NCBI GenBank assembly: GCA_910588075.1
Contig: CAJUOS010000005.1
Coordinates: 3,683-67,682 of the forward strand
Direction of reading: 5' to 3'
DNA: 64,000 bases
DNA from: an uncultured Erysipelotrichaceae bacterium
GTDB taxonomy: Bacteria > Bacillota_I > Bacilli_A > Erysipelotrichales > Coprobacillaceae
Part shown: positions 42,284 to 51,553 of the stretch, piece by piece
Numbering within the stretch: the first letter of the stretch is position 1
Layout of the letters: the number at the start of each line of letters is the position of its first letter
Made by a program: the position numbers and the translations under genes
Notes under the pieces: generated by a model
Told to the model about the DNA's origin: nothing
What the model saw: only the letters and a program-made list of their open reading frames with translations
The model's database searches: none

Positions 42284-42930
42284 AATATATCTTGTTCTTT
42301 TTTTCTATAAATGAAATAACATACTATACTCATTAAAATAATGAGTACAACAATCATAATAAAGCAGTGCATAAAAAAGGCTTCTGGTAAAATAGTTATG
42401 ATTGGATCACTACGACTATCAAATATCCAATAATCATTTCTAAAAAATAGTTTATGAAAAATAATAAAGGCTTGGTTAAAATCTAAACTTGCTAAAAAAC
42501 CTAATATAGATGGAATAACAATTGAAAAAATAGATGTTAATCTTAAATAACGATATTCTTTATTTTTTATATTATGATAAATCATAATAAGAGAAATAAG
42601 TCCACTTCCCAAACATATGAGTTGAATCATATCAAAAATTCTTTTTACTTCTTCAAAATGAATACGTCCAGTTGTAGACATAGCAAAATCTTTAAAATTT
42701 AATGCACCTCTATAAAAAATACTTTGATATTGAATAAGAATATCATAATTATTTTTTATAATATCTTTAGAAAGTCCTGATATTTCTGCAATATTCAAAT
42801 AATCAATATCAAAATAATATAGTTGTTTAAAAAAAACAGTAAACGTAATAGCCAAAGTGATTATAAAAAGTGTAAGAATAAATGCAAGAAAAATATCTTG
42901 TTTTCTATTTTTTATAAATAAAGTCTTCAC
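42274..42930 (-). CDS. TIGR01906 / DUF1461 integral membrane protein
   Basis: A 218-residue protein with about four to five membrane segments. The pattern FHKLFFRNDYWIFDSRSDPI followed by ITILPEAFFMHCF is the hallmark of the TIGR01906 (DUF1461) membrane-protein family, common in Bacillota and of unknown function. I chose the GTG at 42930, nine bases behind GAGG; a TTG five codons earlier is the alternative. In either case the gene overlaps the end of trmL (by 26 bases with the GTG), so the two are co-transcribed. Confidence 0.75.
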   Translation of the reverse strand: MKTLFIKNRKQDIFLAFILTLFIITLAITFTVFFKQLYYFDIDYLNIAEISGLSKDIIKNNYDILIQYQSIFYRGALNFKDFAMSTTGRIHFEEVKRIFDMIQLICLGSGLISLIMIYHNIKNKEYRYLRLTSIFSIVIPSILGFLASLDFNQAFIIFHKLFFRNDYWIFDSRSDPIITILPEAFFMHCFIMIVVLIILMSIVCYFIYRKKEQDILKH

Positions 42931-43411
42931 CTTTTTGTACCTCAACTTTAGATAAATGATTAAAATCTTGTTGTCTTAAAGCTTCATATATACCAATAGC
43001 TACACAATTTGATAAGTTTAAACTACGTGCATTTCCATCCATTGGTATACGAACACATTCATCAAGATGATCTTTTAAAATATCATGAGGAATACCATCA
43101 TGTTCATGTCCAAATATGAGATACTGATCTTGATTAGAAGTATAAGATTGATCACTATAACACAAACGCGAATAACGTGTAAAAAAGTGATATGTTCCTT
43201 GATTCATAGAAACAAATTCTTCCCAATTCTCATATATTTGCATATCTAAATCTTTAATATAATCTAATCCTGCCCTTTTCATATGTTTATCATCTAAAGA
43301 AAATCCCATTGGTTTAATAATATGTAATCTTGTATGAGTTGCAACACATGTCCTCATAATATTTCCTGTATTTTGAGGAATAGCTGGATGAACTAAAACA
43401 ATATGATTCAT
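42905..43411 (-). CDS. trmL: tRNA (cytidine/uridine-34 2'-O)-methyltransferase TrmL
   Basis: A 168-residue SPOUT-class methyltransferase that methylates the wobble ribose of tRNA-Leu isoacceptors. The N-terminal HIVLVHPAIPQNTGNIMRTC contains the invariant Asn and Arg; LIFGHEHDGIP (about 103-113) and IPMDGNARSLNLSNCVAIGIYEALRQ form the trefoil knot that binds SAM. Length is typical. It follows rdgB by three bases and overlaps the membrane-protein gene. Confidence 0.94.
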   Translation of the reverse strand: MNHIVLVHPAIPQNTGNIMRTCVATHTRLHIIKPMGFSLDDKHMKRAGLDYIKDLDMQIYENWEEFVSMNQGTYHFFTRYSRLCYSDQSYTSNQDQYLIFGHEHDGIPHDILKDHLDECVRIPMDGNARSLNLSNCVAIGIYEALRQQDFNHLSKVEVQKGEDFIYKK

Positions 43412-43414
43412 TTT

Positions 43415-43999
43415 CTATTTCTCCTTTAAAATTTGATATAGTTTTTTAAGTGCTTTCGCACGATGAGAATATTGGTTTTTCTCTTCTAATGTTAATGATG
43501 CTGATGTTTTCCCTAATTCTGGTACATAGAAAATAGGATCATAACCAAAACCATTTTCTCCTTCAATTTTATCATTAATTTCTCCATTAAAATATTCTTC
43601 AATAAATATTGGTTCTTCATTAGGTATACATAATACCATTGCACATACAAATCTAGCTTCTCTTTCTTTACCTTGTACAGCATCAATAATAGCTTGATTT
43701 TTAATATCATAACTTGTATCATGTCCCATAAATCTTGCTGAATAAATTCCTGGTGCTCCATTCATTGCTTTAACTTCTAAACCAGAATCATCTGCTAAAG
43801 TTGGTTTATGTATCAAATTGCAAACTGTTTGTGCTTTTATTAAAGCATTATCTTTAAATGTTTGACCATTTTCTTCAATTTCAATCTCTTCATCAAAAAC
43901 ATCTTTAATAGATTTAACATCTATTCCTATTTCATTTAACATTGCTCTTATTTCTTTGATTTTTCCTTCATTTGTAGATGCTACAACAATTTCTTTCAT
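43415..43999 (-). CDS. rdgB: XTP/dITP diphosphatase (RdgB/HAM1)
   Basis: A 194-residue pyrophosphatase that removes non-canonical purine nucleotides such as XTP and dITP. Family landmarks are VASTNEGKIKEIRAML at the start, TLADDSGLEVKAMNGAPGIYSARF near residue 68, GENGFGYDPIFYVPE near 150 and YSHRAKAL near 178. AATGGAGTG precedes the ATG. It lies between aroE-like and trmL genes with gaps of four and three bases, so this is a tight operon. Confidence 0.96.
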   Translation of the reverse strand: MKEIVVASTNEGKIKEIRAMLNEIGIDVKSIKDVFDEEIEIEENGQTFKDNALIKAQTVCNLIHKPTLADDSGLEVKAMNGAPGIYSARFMGHDTSYDIKNQAIIDAVQGKEREARFVCAMVLCIPNEEPIFIEEYFNGEINDKIEGENGFGYDPIFYVPELGKTSASLTLEEKNQYSHRAKALKKLYQILKEK

Positions 44000-44003
44000 T
44001 TTT

Positions 44004-45296
44004 TCACTCCATTCCTAGTGCTTTTTTCACTTCATTGATAGGCATTTTTTGTCTAGTCCAAAATTCAAAAGAAACAGCTCCTTGATACAAAATCATGCCT
44101 TCTCCATTCATATATTCAAGTCCTTTTTCTTTTGCCATTTTTAAAAGTTTTGTTTCCTTGGGATTATAAATAATATCAGCAATTTTTAAATTTTTCAATA
44201 AATAACTACTATCAGGTATTAAACAATCATCTTTATAAGGTGCCATTCCTACATTTGTTGTTTGAATTAATAAATATGTATCTTTTAAATCCTCTTTTAA
44301 TTCATCAAGATGATTTAATGTTTTTAAAATAATTGGACATTCCAATTGCTCATTTAATTCTCTTATAAATGGTTTATCACTACGATTATATACAATAATT
44401 TCTCTTGCTCCTTGTAATGCAGCTTCAACAATAATTGCACTTGCAGCTCCTCCAGCTCCTAAAACAACTATTTTTTGATTATGAATAAACCACTCTTTCT
44501 CTTCACAAGCCATGAAAAAGCCTTTTCCATCACTAATATGACCAATAAGTTTATCATTTTCATATTTAACAGTATTAACTGCTTGACACAATTGAGCTTC
44601 TGGTGTGATTTCATCTAAATAATCCATGATTTTTATTTTATAGGGCATAGATACATTAAAACCTTTTATATTTAAAGTTTTTACACTTGTTATAAAATGA
44701 CTTAGCTTTTTTTCTTCCACCTCAAATGCCAAATAAACATCATCAATTCCTAATGTTTGAAATGCAGTATTATGCATTTTAGGTGAAAAAGAATGTTTAA
44801 TAGGATTAGCAACAATACCATATAATCCTGTATATCCTGTAATATCTAATCTAACTTTTCTTTCCAAAAACTGCTCATCTCCTTTTGTATATACTGAATG
44901 AAAACCATTTTTTATTAAAATTTTTAAAGAGGCTTTATTATTTGAATCAATATATGCAACAATTCTTTTAACGTCCATTTTTAATGCTTTTTCAACAAGC
45001 AATTGGCAAAGTTTTGAGCCATAGCCCTGTTCCCAATATTCTGGATAAATCATATATCCTACTTCTACATCTTTTTGAAAAGGACAAAGGCATCCCATAC
45101 CAATACATTGTTGCTGATCAAAAGCCATAAAATATCCATAACCCTTTTGATTATCCCAAGATAAAATTTTTTCTAATCTTTCTTGACATTCATATTGCTC
45201 TAAGGGATAACCTGTAATTTGTTTCATTACTTTTGAATTTTTATATAATTTTTCTAAATATTTAAAATCATTTTGAGTCATTAATTGAAGGTTCAT
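44004..45296 (-). CDS. Fusion: GNAT N-acetyltransferase domain + shikimate dehydrogenase
   Basis: A 430-residue two-domain protein. Residues 1-about 150 form a GNAT acetyltransferase: motif A is seen in VEVGYMIYPEYWEQGYGSKL and motif B in YIDSNNKASLKILIKNGF. Residues about 155-430 are a complete AroE shikimate dehydrogenase: NPIKHSFSP (shikimate-binding S169, S171), NVSMPYK (catalytic K220), NTV (N241), DGKGF (D256), and the NADP Rossmann motif GAGGAASA (280-287). AroE reduces 3-dehydroshikimate to shikimate. There is no in-frame ATG near the joint, so the AroE part is unlikely to be made alone. It heads the rdgB-trmL-DUF1461 operon. The GNAT substrate is unknown. Confidence 0.9.
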   Translation of the reverse strand: MNLQLMTQNDFKYLEKLYKNSKVMKQITGYPLEQYECQERLEKILSWDNQKGYGYFMAFDQQQCIGMGCLCPFQKDVEVGYMIYPEYWEQGYGSKLCQLLVEKALKMDVKRIVAYIDSNNKASLKILIKNGFHSVYTKGDEQFLERKVRLDITGYTGLYGIVANPIKHSFSPKMHNTAFQTLGIDDVYLAFEVEEKKLSHFITSVKTLNIKGFNVSMPYKIKIMDYLDEITPEAQLCQAVNTVKYENDKLIGHISDGKGFFMACEEKEWFIHNQKIVVLGAGGAASAIIVEAALQGAREIIVYNRSDKPFIRELNEQLECPIILKTLNHLDELKEDLKDTYLLIQTTNVGMAPYKDDCLIPDSSYLLKNLKIADIIYNPKETKLLKMAKEKGLEYMNGEGMILYQGAVSFEFWTRQKMPINEVKKALGME

Positions 45297-45428
45297 ACTT
45301 TATCTCCATTCTTTTTCTATTATATAGCAATCTTTGAAAACTACAAAGAAAAAAAGTATATCATTAATAGAAAAAGGATTTTCTTTTATACATAGAATGA
45401 TTATAATAAAGACAAGGAGGAAAAGAAA

Positions 45429-46163
45429 ATGATAAATCAATTAATTATAAATGCAGATGATTTTGGTATGACTGAAGGTGTTACAATCGGTATTTTATTA
45501 GCTCATCAACAAGGTGTTTTAACTTCTACAACTTGTATGATGAATATGCCTTTTGCAGAATTTGCTTTAAAACAAGCTCAAAAGTTTCCACAATTAGGTG
45601 TTGGTATTCATCTTGTGTTAACACTAGGAAAACCACTTATTGATGGTGCACTATCTTATACAGATGAAAATGGAGATTTCAAAAGACCAAGTAGCTATGA
45701 AGATGGAAAACCTCATGCTGATGAAAATGAGTTATATAGAGAATGGAAAGCACAAATAGATAAATTTATTGAAATAGCTGGTCAAAAACCTACTCATATT
45801 GACTCCCATCACCATGTTCATTTATTACCTTGGCATCATGATGTTGTTAAAAGATTAGCTAAAGAATACAATATTCCTATTCGCCAAGAAGAACAAATAG
45901 CAGAGGATCTTCCATATGTTCCTTGTGATATTACATTCTATAATAAAAAAATGAACTTAGAATATTTTAAAGAACTTACAGAAAAATATTCACATACTTT
46001 AGAAATTATGTGTCATCCTGCTTTACTTGATCAAAGACTTTGTAATATTTCAAGTTATACAACTTTAAGAATGGAAGAATTAGAAATACTAAGATCTCCT
46101 GAACTTATTGAATTTATAAAATCAAATCATATTGAACTTATTAATTATTCTCATATTAAGTAG
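45429..46163 (+). CDS. ChbG/YdjC-family carbohydrate deacetylase
   Basis: A 244-residue deacetylase that removes acetyl groups from chito-oligosaccharides or related N-acetylated sugars. INADDFGM (metal-binding Asp pair, residues about 7-14) and HIDSHHHVHLLP (metal-binding His pair, near 117-128) are intact, as is the later HPALLD. It is behind AAGGAGG. The downstream TfoX-like gene follows within nine bases, so they may share an mRNA. Substrate not resolved. Confidence 0.9.
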   Translation: MINQLIINADDFGMTEGVTIGILLAHQQGVLTSTTCMMNMPFAEFALKQAQKFPQLGVGIHLVLTLGKPLIDGALSYTDENGDFKRPSSYEDGKPHADENELYREWKAQIDKFIEIAGQKPTHIDSHHHVHLLPWHHDVVKRLAKEYNIPIRQEEQIAEDLPYVPCDITFYNKKMNLEYFKELTEKYSHTLEIMCHPALLDQRLCNISSYTTLRMEELEILRSPELIEFIKSNHIELINYSHIK

Positions 46164-46171
46164 GTGATTTG

Positions 46172-46504
46172 ATGGCAACAACTGTTGAATATATTGAATA
46201 TGTTTGTGAACAAATAAGAGGTATAGGAGAAATTCGTTATCGAAAAATGTTTGGAGAATATATGGTTTATGTGAATGATAAACCTATTCTATTAGTTTGT
46301 GATAATACTGTTTATGTAAAAATGTTAGATTGTATTGCTGATAAAATGGATCGCTCTTCAACTGGTATTCCATATAAAGGAGCTAAAGAACATTATATCT
46401 TAGATATTGATAATATCAATTTAAGTAAAGATATTATTTGTATTTTAGAAGCTGTTACTCCAATTCCTAAATCAAGAAAGAAAAAAGATAAATCTTCATC
46501 TTAA
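46172..46504 (+). CDS. TfoX N-terminal domain protein
   Basis: A 110-residue protein of the TfoX_N domain type: VEYVCEQIRGIGEIRYRKMFGEYMVYVNDKPI matches the fold's RKMFGEYGVYxDGK pattern. In proteobacteria TfoX regulates competence; single-domain homologues in Bacillota have no set role and may bind other proteins. The ATG at 46172 has AGGTGA nearby. It ends with a KKKDKSSS tail and the terminator hairpin overlaps its last codons. Confidence 0.8.
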   Translation: MATTVEYIEYVCEQIRGIGEIRYRKMFGEYMVYVNDKPILLVCDNTVYVKMLDCIADKMDRSSTGIPYKGAKEHYILDIDNINLSKDIICILEAVTPIPKSRKKKDKSSS

Positions 46505-46520
46505 AAGATTTATCTTTTTT
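46481..46520. terminator. Bidirectional terminator, TfoX-N and acetyltransferase genes
   Basis: A 16-bp perfect stem, AAAAAAGATAAATCTT (46481-46496) with AAGATTTATCTTTTTT (46505-46520), eight-base loop; it contains codons of the TfoX-N gene. Confidence 0.9.
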
Positions 46521-47095
46521 TACCATTTCTTATGAACATCTGCTTGAGTAATAGAACGAATTACTCGGCATGGATTTCCAACAGCAATAACATATGGTGG
46601 AATATCCTCAGTAACAACACTTCCTGCTCCAATAATTGCTCCTTGATTAATTTTAACTCCTGGTAATATCGTTACATTTCCACCTATCCATACATTATCA
46701 TAAATAATAACAGGTTTAGCATATTCTAAGCCTCGCATTCTTTCTATCTCATGAAAAGGATGTTGAGAAGTATATATATTTACATTAGGACCTAAAATAA
46801 CATTATCACCTATATGAACAACAGCTTTATCTAAAATAGTTAAATTAATATCACTATAAAAATTGACTCCTATGTGAATATTATACCCATAACTACAATA
46901 AAATGGTTGTTCAATACAAAGTTCCCCTTGACATTTTAATAATTTCTTTAAAATAAAATCCCTATGTTCTTTATCCAAAGGATGAAGATGATTATATTCA
47001 AATAACATTCCTTTACAATATTCCCTATCTTTATAAAGTTCTTCACTATATGGTTGATAAAGATGTCCATCTAACATTTTTTGTTTTTCACTCAT
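46520..47095 (-). CDS. Maltose/galactoside O-acetyltransferase family protein
   Basis: A 191-residue left-handed beta-helix acetyltransferase. The hexapeptide repeats are seen from about residue 70 on: GYNIHIGVNFYSDINLTILDKAVVHIGDNVILGPNVNI, the catalytic His in YTSQHPFH, then VWIGGNVTILPGVKINQGAIIGAGSVVTEDIPPYVIAVGNPCRVI. MLDGHLYQPYSEELYKDR is the family N-terminus. It acetylates a sugar with acetyl-CoA. The ATG at 47095 overlaps the stop of the EIIB-like B gene at two bases' distance, with GGAG inside that gene, so they form one operon. Confidence 0.9.
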   Translation of the reverse strand: MSEKQKMLDGHLYQPYSEELYKDREYCKGMLFEYNHLHPLDKEHRDFILKKLLKCQGELCIEQPFYCSYGYNIHIGVNFYSDINLTILDKAVVHIGDNVILGPNVNIYTSQHPFHEIERMRGLEYAKPVIIYDNVWIGGNVTILPGVKINQGAIIGAGSVVTEDIPPYVIAVGNPCRVIRSITQADVHKKW

Positions 47096-47097
47096 TT

Positions 47098-47694
47098 TTA
47101 TTCTCCTTGATAAAATATTTCTATTTGTTCTAATAAAGCTTGACAATCATATGTTGCAAAAACAATAGACTCAATACTTTGTATAACAACTGGTTTATAT
47201 TTTTGTGTTAATTCAGCAATTTTATATCTTAACTGAGGAGCTATTAAAATAAGTTGATATTTTTGATAAATATCATCTAAATGATATATTGCAGTAGCTT
47301 GAAGATGATAAGGTTTTTGATTTAATTGACAATAATTGTTCATTTTATCTGCAAAGAAGCTTGTTGTAAAACCACTAGTACAACATAATAATACATTGAT
47401 TTCATTTTTTTCTTTATCTTCAACAATTTTATTAATCATACGACAAAATAAATCTTTAGCAAAATAAAAATTATAAAATTGATAATGTAAATAAAAGATT
47501 GTTTCATTTCCTTGTTTAATTGTTTCTTCTATAATACCTTGAGGCCACATCACAAAATAAGCAACTTTATTTTTATAATATATTTTATATGTATAATGCT
47601 CTTCTTCAAAAATAAAATCATCATGATTAATGATTTGTAAATAAACCCATTTCCTAAATATATCTAAATTTACATCTCTAAAGAATTCATCCAT
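47098..47694 (-). CDS. EIIB-like orphan protein with extra N-terminal domain (copy B)
   Basis: A 198-residue paralogue of the protein encoded at 35953-36582. The C-terminal domain has the EIIB P-loop CCTSGFTTSFFADKM (close to EIIB CxxGMSTS), LILIAPQLRYKI like EIIB's LLxPQVRY, and KPVVIQSIE. The N-terminal domain shares WPQGIIEETI and FYLHYQ with WENGIVEEEI and FYLHYY of copy A. No EIIC or EIIA is adjacent. It is the first gene of a pair with a sugar O-acetyltransferase. The ATG at 47694 lies six bases behind GAGGTG. The family is unrecognised by me; EIIB-likeness of the C-terminal half is fairly clear. Confidence 0.78.
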   Translation of the reverse strand: MDEFFRDVNLDIFRKWVYLQIINHDDFIFEEEHYTYKIYYKNKVAYFVMWPQGIIEETIKQGNETIFYLHYQFYNFYFAKDLFCRMINKIVEDKEKNEINVLLCCTSGFTTSFFADKMNNYCQLNQKPYHLQATAIYHLDDIYQKYQLILIAPQLRYKIAELTQKYKPVVIQSIESIVFATYDCQALLEQIEIFYQGE

Positions 47695-47756
47695 TATAGC
47701 CACCTCAATGACATTATACTATAATTTTTTATATTCATCACATAAATTTCTTGGTT

Positions 47757-47784
47757 AGAAAAAGACTATGAATGAAATAGTCTT
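47757..47784 (-). terminator. Terminator of pepF
   Basis: AAGACTAT (47762-47769) with ATAGTCTT (47777-47784), seven-base loop; the minus strand continues with a five-base T-run. It lies 50 bases past the pepF stop. Confidence 0.8.
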
Positions 47785-47833
47785 CTTTTATTTGGTTATC
47801 CAAACTTTAAAATATATTTCAAAAATCATAGTC

Positions 47834-49582
47834 TTAATCTGAAACTTGATTTAAAAGTTGATAAAATTGTTCTAAATCATCAGCAATCATTTGAATAGAA
47901 TTTTGCCAGAAATTCTCATCTTGTAAATCAATACCAATACTTTTACCCATATCTTCTAAATTCATTTGACCAGTCAATGACAAGAATTTTTCATAAGTCA
48001 ATGCAAAACTATCCCCCTGTTTTTGATAGAGTGCATATAATCCCTTAGCTAACAATAAGCCAAAAGCATATGGAAAATTATAAAAAGCATATTCTGCTTC
48101 ATAATAGTGTGGTTTCCATGTCCACATATAAGGATGTAATTGATGATGATCAAGCCCTTCACCATAAGCTTCTTTTTGTGCTTCTATCATAAGTTGTTTT
48201 ATCTCATCAACACTTAATGGACCCTTTTCCCTTTTTTGAATAAAACGACTTTCAAATAAAAATCTTGAATAAATATCTACAATGACTTGTGCACAATCTG
48301 ATAATTCATTTTCTAAAATCATTAGTTTTTGTTGTGGTGTTGCTGTTTTTAGCGCTGCCTTTTTCACAATAGTTTCACAAAATGTTGATGCTGTTTCAGC
48401 AATAGGCATAGGATATTCAGCATTTAATGCTGTTTGTTGATTTAAACAATGACCATGAAAACCATGTCCAAGTTCATGTGCCATTGTTATGACATCACTT
48501 AGATCATTACCATAATTTAATAAAAAGCGACTTTCTTGTATACAATGAAGATTTTGACAAAATGCTCCACCTACTTTGCTTTTTCTAGGATAAACATCTA
48601 TCCAATTATTTTGAATTGCCTTTTGCGCATAATCTCCTAAATTTTTAGAGAAAGAATAAAATTGTTTAACAACAAAATCACATCCTTTTTCATAAGGATA
48701 CTCACTTTGTATATTCATAATAGGTGCATACATCTCATACCATGGTAAGCCTTTTGCATAGCCTAAATGTTGAGCTTTCACTTGAAAATATTTTTCAAAC
48801 ATAGGTAAAGATTTTTGAATTGTTTTTAATAATGCATCTAAAGTTTTTTGTGTCATTCGTGAATCTTTTAATGTTTTTTCTAAAACTGACCCATAACCTC
48901 TCATTTTAGCAACTGCTATACTCTCTCCTTTAATTGCATTTAATGCAGAAGCAACACCTTGTTCTACTTTTTGATAAGATGCTATTTCTGCTTCATAAGC
49001 CTTTTTTCTTATTGCTTTATCTTTTGAATATGCCATATTTAAAACTTCTGTTAAAGGATATTCTTTATCATCTATAAATACTGTCATTGATGATATTAAC
49101 TGATCTTTATATTTAGACCATGCTGATGATCCATTAATACGCATATTAGCTAAAACTGCTTCACTTTCATTATCTAATAAATATTGACTTTGTTCCTTCA
49201 TCTCGCAAAGAATAAATAAATGTTCTAAAATATATTGATTTTGAAATTGTTGAAAATCAAAATCTGCTATCCATCTTTGAATTTTAGCATTTGTATTGGC
49301 AAATGATGCTAAAATATCTTCTAAAACAGAAGCATTTTTCATTGCTAAATCATCTGTTGTATCAGCATTCATAACAAGATTAACATATGAAAATAATTTT
49401 TCTATTGTATCACTTAATAAATTTTCTTGTTTTAAATATTGTATTAAGTTCTCCTCTGTTTTATCTAAGTTTGGATATTTTTCAAATTCTATGAGTTGTT
49501 CTTTAACATGCTCAATATCTTGTATAAATTTTTGATCTTTAAATGATGTATATAATTGTGATAAATCCCATTTTCTATCCAT
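47834..49582 (-). CDS. pepF: Oligoendopeptidase F
   Basis: A 582-residue M3B zinc endopeptidase that cleaves oligopeptides of about 7-17 residues in the cytoplasm. The zinc motif HELGHGFHG lies near residue 375, and the third ligand Glu is in ETASTFCET, about 25 residues later. YSRFLFESRFIQKRE and YAFGLLLAKGLYALY also match the family. I chose the ATG at 49582 (MDRKWDLSQLY), as the family begins with this WDLSxLY sequence and a ribosome binding site (GGAAG) precedes it. Single gene; with PepT and PepP it completes peptide breakdown after Opp import. Confidence 0.96.
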   Translation of the reverse strand: MDRKWDLSQLYTSFKDQKFIQDIEHVKEQLIEFEKYPNLDKTEENLIQYLKQENLLSDTIEKLFSYVNLVMNADTTDDLAMKNASVLEDILASFANTNAKIQRWIADFDFQQFQNQYILEHLFILCEMKEQSQYLLDNESEAVLANMRINGSSAWSKYKDQLISSMTVFIDDKEYPLTEVLNMAYSKDKAIRKKAYEAEIASYQKVEQGVASALNAIKGESIAVAKMRGYGSVLEKTLKDSRMTQKTLDALLKTIQKSLPMFEKYFQVKAQHLGYAKGLPWYEMYAPIMNIQSEYPYEKGCDFVVKQFYSFSKNLGDYAQKAIQNNWIDVYPRKSKVGGAFCQNLHCIQESRFLLNYGNDLSDVITMAHELGHGFHGHCLNQQTALNAEYPMPIAETASTFCETIVKKAALKTATPQQKLMILENELSDCAQVIVDIYSRFLFESRFIQKREKGPLSVDEIKQLMIEAQKEAYGEGLDHHQLHPYMWTWKPHYYEAEYAFYNFPYAFGLLLAKGLYALYQKQGDSFALTYEKFLSLTGQMNLEDMGKSIGIDLQDENFWQNSIQMIADDLEQFYQLLNQVSD

Positions 49583-49776
49583 AAATTTCTTCCTTTCATA
49601 TATAGATATATTATACACATAAAACAAAGAGATTTTTACTATTTGTTTATTTTAACTACTCTTTTCTTATATCAATCTTAATGGATATTGAATTTCTGAT
49701 GAAATCTTTTACTTATTTAAACATAGTTCTTATCTTTTATTTAAAATTATGTTAAAGTTATGTAGGGTGATAAAAT

Positions 49777-51531
49777 ATGATAAAAGAATTTCAAAAATTA
49801 TTAAAAGAAAAAAATATTGATTATTATATAGTTCCAACTGATGATGATCATCAATCTGAAACTGTTGGTAACTTTTATCAAGCAAGAGCATATTTAAGTG
49901 GTTTTAATGGTAGTGCTGGAACTTTGCTTGTTAAACAAGATACAGCATATCTATGGACTGATGGAAGATATTTTATCCAAGCTGCTAAACAATTAGAAGA
50001 TGGTATTACATTAATGAAGATGGCGCAAAAAGATGTTCCTACACTATTAGAATTCCTTAAACAAAATGTCAAAGATGGAGATGTTATAGCATTTGATGGA
50101 CAAACAATGAACTGTCAATTTGTTTTACAAATGGAAGAAGTTATTGATAAAGATTATCAAATTCAATGTACTGATTTATTAAAAGACTTTTGGCTTGATA
50201 GACCTGCTAGATCATGTGAAAAAGCATATATTTATGATATCAAATACCATGGATTATCTGCTCATGAAAAAATTGAAATTATTCAAGAATATATGAAAGA
50301 AAATCATTGTGATTCTCATATTATTACAACTTTAGATGATATTGCATGGATTTTTAATTTAAGAGGAAGTGATATTCCTTCTTCACCAACAGCCTTAGCT
50401 TTTGCATTAATCACTTTAGATCAATCTTTCCTTTATTTACAAGCTAATACATATAATCAAAGTATGATTGATTCTTATAAAGAAGAAAATATAATGATTA
50501 AAGATTATTCCGAAATTTATGAAGATGCAATGTCTTTAAAAGGAAGAGTTTTATTAAATACTGCTTCTGTTAATTATGAATTATTCAATCAAATTGAATG
50601 TGAAATTGTTGATGGTATGAACCCTTCTCAAGCATTTAAAGCTATTAAAAACGAAACAGAAATTAAAAACACTAAAAATGCTCATCTTAAAGATTCTATC
50701 GCAACTACTAAATTTATGTATTGGTTAAAACAAAATTATGGAAAAATAGAGATGGATGAAATAAGTGTTGCTCAAAAAATTTTAGAATTTAAAGAACAAC
50801 AAGATTTATTTGTAGATACAAGTTTTACAACAATTTGTGCATTTAATGAAAATGCTGCATTAATGCATTATCACGCAACAAATGAAGAACATTCAACTAT
50901 TGATAAAGATGGAATGCTTCTTATTGATTGTGGTTCTCAATACTTAGATGGAACGACTGATATGACAAGAACATATATACTTGGAAATGTTTCAGATATT
51001 CAAAAGAAACATTTTACAATGGTACTTCAAGGAATGTTAGCATTACAAAACGCTACTTTCTTATATGGATGTACAGGACAAAATTTAGATATTCTTGCAA
51101 GACAACCAATGTGGAGTGAGGATATAGATTATCAATGTGGTACTGGTCATGGTGTTGGACACTTTTTAAATGTACATGAAGGTCCTCATGGTATTCGTCC
51201 TCGTCCTAAATTTCAAGGAGAAGAATGTGTTTTTGAAGCAGGAATGATTGTTACTGATGAACCTGGTATATATTTAGAAGGACAATATGGAATTCGTTTA
51301 GAAAATGAACTTCTTTGTGTTGAGGGGAAAGAAAATGAATATGGACAATTCTTGCATTTTGAAGTTTTAACACTTGTTCCTATTGATTTAGATGGAATTG
51401 ATACAACACTTTTAACTTATAAAGAGAAAAAATGGCTTAATGATTATCATCAAACTGTTTATCAAACTCTTTCTCCATACTTAACGAATGAAGAAAAAAC
51501 ATGGTTAAAACAATATACAAGAGCAATTTAA
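49777..51531 (+). CDS. Aminopeptidase P (M24, long form)
   Basis: A 584-residue M24 metallopeptidase that removes N-terminal residues before proline. The N-terminal two creatinase-like domains (about 1-300) begin FQKLLKEKNIDYYIVPTDDDHQSE, and the catalytic domain has the metal ligands: Asp in LIDCGSQYLDG and TTDMTRTY, His in GTGHGVGHFLN, Glu in TDEPGIYLE and in ENELL. The long, three-domain architecture (about 590 residues) matches the eukaryote-like aminopeptidase P with an M24C C-terminal domain. Behind AGGGTGA. Ends in a terminator overlapping the convergent AI-2E-type gene. Confidence 0.94.
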   Translation: MIKEFQKLLKEKNIDYYIVPTDDDHQSETVGNFYQARAYLSGFNGSAGTLLVKQDTAYLWTDGRYFIQAAKQLEDGITLMKMAQKDVPTLLEFLKQNVKDGDVIAFDGQTMNCQFVLQMEEVIDKDYQIQCTDLLKDFWLDRPARSCEKAYIYDIKYHGLSAHEKIEIIQEYMKENHCDSHIITTLDDIAWIFNLRGSDIPSSPTALAFALITLDQSFLYLQANTYNQSMIDSYKEENIMIKDYSEIYEDAMSLKGRVLLNTASVNYELFNQIECEIVDGMNPSQAFKAIKNETEIKNTKNAHLKDSIATTKFMYWLKQNYGKIEMDEISVAQKILEFKEQQDLFVDTSFTTICAFNENAALMHYHATNEEHSTIDKDGMLLIDCGSQYLDGTTDMTRTYILGNVSDIQKKHFTMVLQGMLALQNATFLYGCTGQNLDILARQPMWSEDIDYQCGTGHGVGHFLNVHEGPHGIRPRPKFQGEECVFEAGMIVTDEPGIYLEGQYGIRLENELLCVEGKENEYGQFLHFEVLTLVPIDLDGIDTTLLTYKEKKWLNDYHQTVYQTLSPYLTNEEKTWLKQYTRAI

Positions 51532-51553
51532 AAGAGACATCAAGTCTCTTTTT
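51530..51553. terminator. Bidirectional terminator, aminopeptidase P and AI-2E copy 2
   Basis: AAAAGAGAC (51530-51538) with GTCTCTTTT (51544-51552), five-base loop, T-run after it. Confidence 0.85.

Noticed and set aside
42931..42945. TTG start for the DUF1461-type gene
   Set aside because: The GTG at 42930 has GAGG nine bases upstream, whereas the TTG is part of that site.
43999..44015. TCACTCCATT as a sixth operator copy
   Set aside because: It is the rdgB ribosome binding site (GGAGTG) read on the other strand, inside an operon.
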